A stretch of DNA of 6,337 nucleotides, from assembly GCA_016880505.1 (NCBI GenBank), contig JAEHDI010001234.1, forward strand, positions 1 to 6,337, read 5' to 3'. Position numbers and translations under genes: made by a program. Below are positions 1 through 4,933 of the stretch, in pieces. This DNA is from Bryobacterales bacterium. GTDB taxonomy: Bacteria > Acidobacteriota > Terriglobia > Bryobacterales > Bryobacteraceae. The notes below the pieces were generated by a model. The model saw nothing but the letters and a program-made list of their open reading frames with translations. It did not search any database and was not told where the DNA came from. The first letter of the stretch is position 1. Every line of letters begins with the position of its first letter.

Positions 1-1392
1 CCAGTGCAGGAAGAAGTAGGGCACGATGGCGCCCGCCGCTCCAAGGAGCATCGCCGCATATCCTCCCGCGACGTTTGCGCGCTTCCAGTACAGGCCGCCA
101 ACGGCGCAAGTAAACGCGCCGGCCAGGTAGATAGTCGCGGTGATATGCAGGTAGAGGTAAACCGCGCCGGGAAGCGTGTAATAGAGCCCCCAGAACATCA
201 CGAACAGGCTGACGAAGAGGTTCGCCAGACGGTTGAGCAGGATCTGCTGCCGGGAACTGAGCGGTCCCTTGCCGAGTCTCCGCCGCACCGGCAGGATGAT
301 GTCCTGCGAGATCACCGAACTCCATCCGAGCAGATAAGAACTGTTGACGGACATGGTGGCGGCGAGCATGCCAGCCACCACGATGCCGCGAACGCCAGGC
401 CCGAGAATGCGAGCGAGCATCGCGGGCATGGCTTCCACGGGCTGTAAGACCTGCCCGTCCACCACTGGCAGCAGCACGCCGTCTTTCCCCGCCGGTCCGG
501 TCCCGAGCATCGCCAGCGCGGCGATACCCCAGAGAATGGGGAGCATGCCGCGGCCGAGGAAAATGAACCCGGTCCATGTCATGACCTTCTTCGAGATCTC
601 GGGACTGCGAGTCGAGAACATCCGCATGGCCGTGGTCTGCCAGCACGTGTGGAGGGCGAACCACAGCAACAACTGCCAGATGAGGAAGGTCATGCCAAAC
701 CGCGGATTGGTGAAGGGGCTGAAGCCGTCGTGGCCCATCGTGGTGACGACTTTGGTCACCATGCTGCCCCATCCGGTGTGAAACACGGCCCAGATCGAGA
801 CCAGGATCACGGCCACCGACAACAGCGCGTACTGGATGAAATCGGTGATAACGACCGAGACCATGCCGCCCAGAACGGTGTAAGTCAGCTCGAGCAACAG
901 GATCACCGTCATGACCGTGACCAGGTAACGCGAGTCGATGCCGGTGACGATGGTGAGAAACTCGCCCTCCACCTTCAGGAACACGCCCATGTTGAGGATT
1001 CCGCCGGTGGCCACCAGGATGCCGGTGAGGATGCGGAGGCCCGGGCTGTACTTCCTCTCGAAGAACTCGGGAACGGTCATCAGCTTGAGTTCGCGGAAGC
1101 GGCTGATGATGAGTCCCGTGCGACCCACGATAATCATCACCACGCCGGAGATAACCGCCGCGGCGAAGGCCGCGAAACCGTATTTGTAACCGAGCTCGGC
1201 GTAGTACATGAACGTGATGGTGCCGATCTCGGTGGCGGCCAGCGTGGCGATGCCGACGTACGGACCGAGCTCACGCCCGGCCACGAGGTAGTCGGTGATC
1301 GAGCCGACGTAACGTTTGCCGATCACGCCGATGATCAGCGAGGCAGCGAGATAGACAACGACAATGATCCAGTCGATTGGAGCGAAGTTCAT
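1..1392 (-). CDS. Sodium:solute symporter (SSS family), C-terminus cut by window edge
   Basis: This is an inner-membrane secondary transporter of the SSS family (PutP/SGLT/PanF type), expected to import a small organic solute with Na+. The window holds 464 codons starting at ATG 1390-1392; no stop is reached before the left edge, and family members usually run to about 450-600 residues. The protein is almost entirely hydrophobic, with roughly a dozen helices (for example residues 5-24, 72-92, 155-170, 182-204, 272-294, 386-405 and 439-461). Residues 171-179 (YTVLGGMVS) fit the family signature [LIY][STAV]xxGG[LMF]x[SAP]. The sodium-site helix reads AATMSVNSS at 344-352, followed by SSVISQD. 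A345 and S348 match Na2-site positions of vSGLT and PutP, but V349 replaces the second Ser/Thr. The start is fixed by GGAGGA eight bases upstream. The substrate cannot be read from sequence. The gene diverges from a pair encoding a small ferredoxin-fold protein and an M20 hydrolase, whose product or substrate is one possible cargo. Confidence 0.93.
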   Translation of the reverse strand, partial: MNFAPIDWIIVVVYLAASLIIGVIGKRYVGSITDYLVAGRELGPYVGIATLAATEIGTITFMYYAELGYKYGFAAFAAAVISGVVMIIVGRTGLIISRFRELKLMTVPEFFERKYSPGLRILTGILVATGGILNMGVFLKVEGEFLTIVTGIDSRYLVTVMTVILLLELTYTVLGGMVSVVITDFIQYALLSVAVILVSIWAVFHTGWGSMVTKVVTTMGHDGFSPFTNPRFGMTFLIWQLLLWFALHTCWQTTAMRMFSTRSPEISKKVMTWTGFIFLGRGMLPILWGIAALAMLGTGPAGKDGVLLPVVDGQVLQPVEAMPAMLARILGPGVRGIVVAGMLAATMSVNSSYLLGWSSVISQDIILPVRRRLGKGPLSSRQQILLNRLANLFVSLFVMFWGLYYTLPGAVYLYLHITATIYLAGAFTCAVGGLYWKRANVAGGYAAMLLGAAGAIVPYFFLHW

Positions 1393-1400
1393 CCCCCCGG

Positions 1401-1406
1401 TCCTCC
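1401..1406 (-). promoter_or_regulatory. Ribosome binding site of the symporter, in the loop of a possible hairpin
   Basis: The minus strand reads GGAGGA, followed by eight bases and then ATG at 1392. The site lies in the eight-base loop between complementary arms CCCGG (1409-1413) and CCGGG (1396-1400). If the stem forms in the mRNA it would present or partly hide the site directly before the start codon. Confidence 0.75.
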
Positions 1407-1427
1407 GGCCGGGACAAGCAGGCACCC

Positions 1428-1433
1428 ATTCTA
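1428..1433 (-). promoter_or_regulatory. Possible -10 element for the symporter
   Basis: The minus strand reads TAGAAT, five of six bases matching TATAAT. The transcript would start near 1421 and leave a leader of about 29 bases that contains the ribosome binding site. The only -35-like sequence is GAGACA at 1453-1458, with a long 19-base spacer, so the call rests mainly on the -10 and its position. Confidence 0.3.
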
Positions 1434-1443
1434 TCCCGGAGTT

Positions 1444-1452
1444 TGTTAGCCT
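1444..1452 (+). promoter_or_regulatory. Possible extended -10 element for the 1477 gene
   Basis: The plus strand reads TGTTAGCCT, a TG-N-hexamer arrangement like an extended -10. It would start transcription near 1459, giving a leader of about 18 bases with the ribosome binding site at 1463-1468. No convincing -35 is visible. A similar sequence, TGCTAGCAT, precedes the ceramidase-like gene at 3494-3502, and that resemblance is the main support. Confidence 0.3.
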
Positions 1453-1462
1453 TGTCTCCGCC

Positions 1463-1468
1463 GGAGGT
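1463..1468 (+). promoter_or_regulatory. Ribosome binding site that fixes the GTG start at 1477
   Basis: GGAGGT lies eight bases before GTG 1477-1479. The nearby ATG at 1484 is out of frame, so this site decides the non-ATG start. Confidence 0.8.
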
Positions 1469-1476
1469 AAACAGTC

Positions 1477-1788
1477 GTGGCTTATGTGCTCCGCTTCGTG
1501 CAGCGATTCAGGGTTTCCGAACAAGCGGCCTTTCTCGAATTAGAAAAGCAGTTCGCCGAATTGGAGCGACGCAGTGAAGGATGGCCTCGCGGGCGGCGAA
1601 TGAGGCCGCTGAGCGGCCGCGAGCCGGGCAATACGCTCATCTGGGAATGCGAGTTCCCGACGCTGGAGGAAGTCCATGCAGCCATTCGGACGATGGACGC
1701 GTCGCCCGACCACGCGAGGCTGTTCGCGATGCAATCGCCGATGATGCTTGACGCGTGGACGGAGATCCACGAGGTGTTGTGCGAGTGA
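1477..1788 (+). CDS. Small ferredoxin-fold (dimeric alpha/beta barrel-like) protein, 103 aa
   Basis: I do not recognise a named gene. The protein has no signal peptide or membrane segment and should be cytosolic. Its pattern suggests a beta-alpha-beta-beta-alpha-beta ferredoxin-like fold: strand YVLRFVQRFRV (3-13), a charged helix at about 14-34, strands near 38-48 and NTLIWECEF (52-60), a helix at about 62-90, and a final strand AWTEIHEVL. This resembles the NIPSNAP and other dimeric alpha/beta-barrel families, which often pair as dimers and include small enzymes and binding proteins. That assignment is inferred from the secondary-structure pattern alone. The GTG start has GGAGGT eight bases upstream. 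Its stop overlaps the GTG start of the M20 gene (GTGA, 1785-1788), so the two are very likely cotranscribed and translationally coupled. A helper role for the hydrolase, such as substrate handling, is possible but unproven. Confidence 0.8.
   Translation: MAYVLRFVQRFRVSEQAAFLELEKQFAELERRSEGWPRGRRMRPLSGREPGNTLIWECEFPTLEEVHAAIRTMDASPDHARLFAMQSPMMLDAWTEIHEVLCE
1771..1776 (+). promoter_or_regulatory. Ribosome binding site favouring the GTG 1785 start of the M20 gene
   Basis: GAGGTG inside the end of the upstream gene lies eight bases before GTG 1785-1787, the same spacing as at other starts here. The competing ATG at 1803 has only a weak purine run (AGAGAG, from 1792) before it. Confidence 0.55.
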
Positions 1789-3086
1789 ACCAGAGAGATG
1801 CGATGAGACAAGCCGCGGAATCCGCGAGAAGAATGTTGGAGCCGATCGAGGGGGACCTCACCCGGCTGCTCCAGGAACTGGTTCGCGCCGACACGGTGGC
1901 GATTCCGCCGGACGGAAACGAGAATGCCGGGCAGGCCGTGCTTGAGGAGTTTCTCCGCGCGCACGGCGTGGAGTGCGAGTCCTACGACACCGGCTTTCTG
2001 GCCGAGTCCGATCACCCGTGCCGGCGGCTCGACCGGAATTATGCCGGACGGAGAAACCTGATCGCCCGGCTACCGGGCGCGGGTAGCGGCCGGAGGCTAC
2101 TGTTCAACGGCCACATGGACACGGTGCCGCCGGGGCGCGATCCATGGACGGACGGACCTTGGTCCGGTGCGATCCGCGGCGGGCGTTTGTACGGCCGGGG
2201 CAGTTTCGACATGAAGGGCGGGCTGGCGGCGCAGTTCGGCGTGGCGTGCGCGCTTCGCAAGGCGGGCGTACGGCTGGGCGGGGACGTGCTGTGCGAGTCG
2301 GTAGTGGACGAAGAGTGGGGTGGTGGCGGCGGCACGCTGGCTGGCCGGCTGCGCGGCGACACCGCGGATGCCTGTGTCATCCCGGAAGGCACGCAACTCG
2401 TTGTGGCGCTCGCCACGCGCGGCGGGGTGGTGGTGGACCTTGTGTGTGAGGCGGGCGACCCGACGGCATATTTCTCCACGGATGAGGTTGTGAGCCCCGC
2501 CATTCCCGTGGGACGGCTGCGTGGTTGGGTTGACGAGTGGGTCGAGCGGCGGCGGCAGATTCCGCGTGGGGAGGCGTACGCGTCGTTTCCCGACCCGGCT
2601 CCAGTGCAGGTGCTGGCGGTGGAGGCGAATACGACGGCCCGCGAGCTTCCCTACTCGGTGCCGCTGACAGCGGCCGTTCGAATGTACTTCCAGTTCCTCC
2701 CGTACGAGGAGCCGGCCGAGGTAGTGGAGGAGGTGCGCCGATCGCTCGACCGTTTCTGCGCGGACGATCCGTTCTTCCGGGTGTATCCGCTGAAATGGAA
2801 GCCCGCCTTCGATCCGCCATTGAAGGGACACGAACTCGCACCCGATCACCCATGGAGCCGGTGCTTTATCGAGTGCGCGACGGAGTCCCTGGGACGCAGG
2901 CCGGAGGTAACCGCGGCGCCCTACCCCTGCGATGCGTTCCTGGCACACCGGGAGTTCGGGATTCCAACGCTGCTGTTCGGCCCATGCGGCGGCGGGGCGC
3001 ACAACGCTGACGAATACGTGGAACTGCGGTCGGTGTTCGACACGGCTGCCTCACTGCTGACATCGGCGCTGGTTTGGTGCGGTTGA
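1785..3086 (+). CDS. M20 family metallohydrolase (ArgE/DapE/CPG2-like), 433 aa
   Basis: This is a cytosolic two-metal amide hydrolase of the M20 peptidase/deacylase family, whose members remove acyl or amino-acid groups from N-substituted amino acids. Numbered from GTG 1785, the metal and catalytic residues are visible in order: H110 and D112 in NGHMDTVPP, D142 in GRGSFDMKGG, E176 (general base) and E177 in VVDEEWGG, E201 in IPEGT, and H406 in GGGAHNADEY. The lid domain lies between about 208 and 325 and keeps R299 in TAAVRMYF. It has no histidine; the motif around A228-Y229 (GDPTAYFS) stands where relatives have the lid His. The length is normal for the family. GTG 1785 is preferred because of its ribosome site and the GTGA overlap with the upstream gene; ATG 1803 would remove six residues and is the alternative. 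The substrate is unknown: acetylornithine or succinyl-diaminopimelate activity should not be assumed, since nothing nearby points to arginine or lysine synthesis. The divergent symporter may supply the substrate. Confidence 0.92.
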   Translation: MNQRDAMRQAAESARRMLEPIEGDLTRLLQELVRADTVAIPPDGNENAGQAVLEEFLRAHGVECESYDTGFLAESDHPCRRLDRNYAGRRNLIARLPGAGSGRRLLFNGHMDTVPPGRDPWTDGPWSGAIRGGRLYGRGSFDMKGGLAAQFGVACALRKAGVRLGGDVLCESVVDEEWGGGGGTLAGRLRGDTADACVIPEGTQLVVALATRGGVVVDLVCEAGDPTAYFSTDEVVSPAIPVGRLRGWVDEWVERRRQIPRGEAYASFPDPAPVQVLAVEANTTARELPYSVPLTAAVRMYFQFLPYEEPAEVVEEVRRSLDRFCADDPFFRVYPLKWKPAFDPPLKGHELAPDHPWSRCFIECATESLGRRPEVTAAPYPCDAFLAHREFGIPTLLFGPCGGGAHNADEYVELRSVFDTAASLLTSALVWCG

Positions 3087-3105
3087 ACTTGACCTAGTCC
3101 GCGGC

Positions 3106-3375
3106 CTATCCCCGCCAGATCAGCCAGTCATCGTGGGCCAAGGGCACCCACTCGACGTCCGGAAGTGCGGGCAGATCCTGATGCGTTTCGTCCTGGACGT
3201 AAGACCGGGCGACGGCGAGAGCGTGCTCCTTGGCTTTCGCCTCGCTGAATTGTCTCGCTCCCTGGATGGTAACGCCCGGGGCGTAGAGCAGCACTCTCCA
3301 TTCGTTGAACTCCGAGCCGACGAGCAGAGTGAGGGAATGGTACTGGGCCTTGAACCCCGAAAGAGAGTGGAACAT
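3106..3375 (-). CDS. Conserved-looking hypothetical protein, 89 aa
   Basis: I do not recognise the family. The protein has no signal peptide or membrane helix and is probably cytosolic. It opens MFHSLSGFKAQYHSLTLLVG, followed by alternating strand-like stretches (NEWRVLLYAPGVTIQG, residues 24-39), a charged helix at about 40-64 (FSEAKAKEHALAVARSYVQ), and a tryptophan-rich end, WLIWRG. This could be a small alpha/beta domain. The start is ATG 3373-3375, with GGAGG five bases upstream. An upstream in-frame TTG at 3475-3477 would add 34 residues, but it overlaps the -35 element of the best promoter in the window, so the shorter form is preferred. The gene is monocistronic, ends 19 bases from the end of the M20 gene on the opposite strand, and diverges from the ceramidase-like gene. 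Nothing in it indicates a function. Confidence 0.78.
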   Translation of the reverse strand: MFHSLSGFKAQYHSLTLLVGSEFNEWRVLLYAPGVTIQGARQFSEAKAKEHALAVARSYVQDETHQDLPALPDVEWVPLAHDDWLIWRG

Positions 3376-3379
3376 TGCC

Positions 3380-3385
3380 ACCTCC
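3380..3385 (-). promoter_or_regulatory. Ribosome binding site that decides the start at 3375
   Basis: The minus strand reads GGAGGT with ATG four bases after the T (five after GGAGG). It selects ATG 3375 over the longer TTG-initiated frame. Confidence 0.72.
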
Positions 3386-3448
3386 GTGACATCGGATCCC
3401 TCCGCGCGGAGCCAGACCACACGCCGGCGCGGGAGACGATCCTGGTTG

Positions 3449-3477
3449 ATTATGCTCCCGCTCGTCAAAGGTGGCAA
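3449..3477 (-). promoter_or_regulatory. Sigma-70-type promoter of the 89-aa gene
   Basis: The minus strand has TTGCCA (3472-3477), a 17-base spacer, and CATAAT (3449-3454). Each hexamer matches the housekeeping consensus at five of six positions with the optimal spacer, the strongest promoter match noticed in the window. Transcription would begin near 3442, leaving about 67 bases before ATG 3375. Confidence 0.6.
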
Positions 3478-3493
3478 GCAAAATAGCGCCGTG

Positions 3494-3502
3494 TGCTAGC
3501 AT
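3494..3502 (+). promoter_or_regulatory. Possible extended -10 directly before the ceramidase-like gene
   Basis: TGCTAGCAT places a -10-like TAGCAT at 3497-3502, six bases before ATG 3509. Normal spacing would put the transcript start at about the A of the ATG, giving a leaderless message, in keeping with the missing ribosome binding site. The only -35 candidate is TGGCAA at 3472-3477, with a 19-base spacer, and it is weak. Confidence 0.3.
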
Positions 3503-3508
3503 CTTGGC

Positions 3509-4933
3509 ATGCTTCGGAGCGTCTTGTCTTTGCTGGGGTGTGCCTTCTGCCTGTGCGGCTCGGACCTCCTGATCGGACGCGGCGCGGTAAGGATCACACC
3601 GCCGGCGGGCACTCCGATGGGCGGCGGGTTCTATATCCAGATCAGCACCGGCGTCCACGACGATCTCTACTGCAAGGCGCTGGCCTTCGCGGACGGTGCA
3701 TTGAAGGCCGCGATCGTAAGCTGCGACGTGGAAAGCCTGCACCGCCCAACAGTGGAGGCAGCCCGCGCGCTGATCGACCGGCGGACCGGTATCCCGGGGC
3801 GAAACGTCATGCTGACGGCCACCCACTCGCACTCTGGGCCCGAAATGACCCCAATGGTGATCGACGGCGCCACGGGGGAGGCGGGACGGCTGATCCGGGA
3901 GTTCCACGCCGGCCTGCCTGGCAAGATCGCCGAGGCGGTTCGACTGGCCGAGACAAACCTCGTTCCCACGCGGGTGTGGACGGGCGCGGGGCACGAGGAC
4001 AGCGTCAGTTTCAACCGGCGGTTCCTGCTCAAGAACGGTAACGTGCAGATGAACCCGGGACAGGTGAACCCGGAGATCGTCCGAGCAATGGGACCGATCG
4101 ATCCGTCCGTTTCGGTGGTCTACTTTGACACGTCGGACGGCAAGCCGCTGGCGACCGCGATAAACTTCGCGTTGCACGCGACCACGTTCGGTGAACTTGA
4201 TTTCTCGGCTGATTACCCAGGCGTGCTGGACGCCCGACTCGGCGAGGCGAAGGGTTCGGAGATGCTCACGCTTTTCACGAATGGCTGCGCGGGGAACATC
4301 AACCAGGTGGATGTGAGCAGCCGCCACCATCCGTTCGGGCCCGGCGAATCGGCGCGCGTCGGAACGATCCTCGCCGCCGCTGTTCTTAAAACTTACAAGC
4401 AGATGGACGGAGCCGGCTCCGGCCCGCTTCAAGTGAAGTCCGAGATCGTGAGCCTGCCTCCGCTCTCTTACAGCGACGCGGAAGTGAAAAAGGCGCACGA
4501 GGTGGTTGAGCTGTCACGAAAACAGGAACTGGATTTCCTCGACCTGGTGCAGGCGAACCGAATCTTGAACGTGATGGAGACGCATGGCGGGAAGCCGATT
4601 CCGGCGGAAGTGCAAGTGATCGCCATCGGGGACAGGGTCGCATGGGTCGGCCTGCCAGGCGAGGCCTTCGTCGAATTGGGACTGGCGATCAAACTGGCGT
4701 CGCCGTTCCGGCTCACGCTCGTCAGCGAACTGGCTAACGGGATGCTTGACTATCTACCGGACCGGAAGGGATACGAGGAAGGCGGCTACGAAGTAACAAC
4801 GGCGCGTTGCGCCGAGGGGTGCGGTGAGGCGCTCGTTGACGCCGCGCGGCGCCTGTTGGTGGAGATCTATCCGGTGAAGTACCCGAGCGGAGCACGCGCG
4901 AAGGGCGGGATGGACGGAGGTACCCGCAGATGA
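3509..4933 (+). CDS. Secreted neutral/alkaline ceramidase-like hydrolase, 474 aa
   Basis: This matches the N-terminal catalytic domain of neutral/alkaline non-lysosomal ceramidases, zinc enzymes that cleave the amide bond of ceramides. Residues 1-18 look like a Sec signal (MLR, then a hydrophobic run ending near CLCGS), so it should act outside the cytoplasm. Family landmarks appear in order: GRGAVRITPPAGTPMGG (23-39), ATHSHSGPE with H106 and H108 (104-112), NFALHATT with H223, SADYPG (233-238), TNGCAGNINQ (257-266), LPGEAF with E386, and GGYEV with Y427. H106, H223, E386 and Y427 correspond to the four zinc ligands of the Pseudomonas enzyme. Two departures matter: the GDxSPN motif with the active-site Ser reads GNINQ, and the chain stops at 474 residues, without the C-terminal Ig-like domain of typical ceramidases of about 650 residues or more. 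An amide- or ester-hydrolase role is likely but ceramide as substrate is doubtful. No ribosome binding site precedes ATG 3509. The stop overlaps the next gene by ATGA. Confidence 0.9.
   Translation: MLRSVLSLLGCAFCLCGSDLLIGRGAVRITPPAGTPMGGGFYIQISTGVHDDLYCKALAFADGALKAAIVSCDVESLHRPTVEAARALIDRRTGIPGRNVMLTATHSHSGPEMTPMVIDGATGEAGRLIREFHAGLPGKIAEAVRLAETNLVPTRVWTGAGHEDSVSFNRRFLLKNGNVQMNPGQVNPEIVRAMGPIDPSVSVVYFDTSDGKPLATAINFALHATTFGELDFSADYPGVLDARLGEAKGSEMLTLFTNGCAGNINQVDVSSRHHPFGPGESARVGTILAAAVLKTYKQMDGAGSGPLQVKSEIVSLPPLSYSDAEVKKAHEVVELSRKQELDFLDLVQANRILNVMETHGGKPIPAEVQVIAIGDRVAWVGLPGEAFVELGLAIKLASPFRLTLVSELANGMLDYLPDRKGYEEGGYEVTTARCAEGCGEALVDAARRLLVEIYPVKYPSGARAKGGMDGGTRR
4916..4921 (+). promoter_or_regulatory. 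Ribosome binding site of the 4930 gene
   Basis: GGAGGT, inside the last codons of the ceramidase-like gene, lies eight bases before ATG 4930. With the ATGA overlap it fixes this start. Confidence 0.78.

Noticed and set aside
649..1449. A 266-codon plus-strand reading frame opposite the symporter
   Set aside because: It is a His/Asp/Arg-rich translation typical of the antisense of a membrane protein. The minus strand encodes a convincing symporter.
1482..2015. A 177-codon minus-strand reading frame across the small gene and the M20 start
   Set aside because: It crosses two well-supported plus-strand genes with their own ribosome sites and shows no domain pattern.
2097..3002. A 301-codon minus-strand reading frame opposite the M20 gene
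   Set aside because: The composition is Arg/His/Pro-rich with no recognisable motif, and it lies wholly inside the M20 gene, whose catalytic residues are all on the plus strand.
3087..3108. Possible terminator between the convergent M20 and 89-residue genes
   Set aside because: Only the short palindrome CCGCGG with mismatched flanks is visible, with no long stem and no T-run on either strand.
3509..3560. Lipoprotein signal on the ceramidase-like protein (LLGC at residues 8-11)
   Set aside because: The Cys comes too early for a full hydrophobic core and Leu at -2 is a poor lipobox match; an ordinary Sec signal fits better.
3128..4498. A 456-codon minus-strand reading frame opposite the ceramidase-like gene
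   Set aside because: It is an antisense shadow in GC-rich DNA. The protein is rich in Arg and His with no domain pattern, while the plus strand carries clear family motifs. It would also cover the 89-residue gene in another frame.
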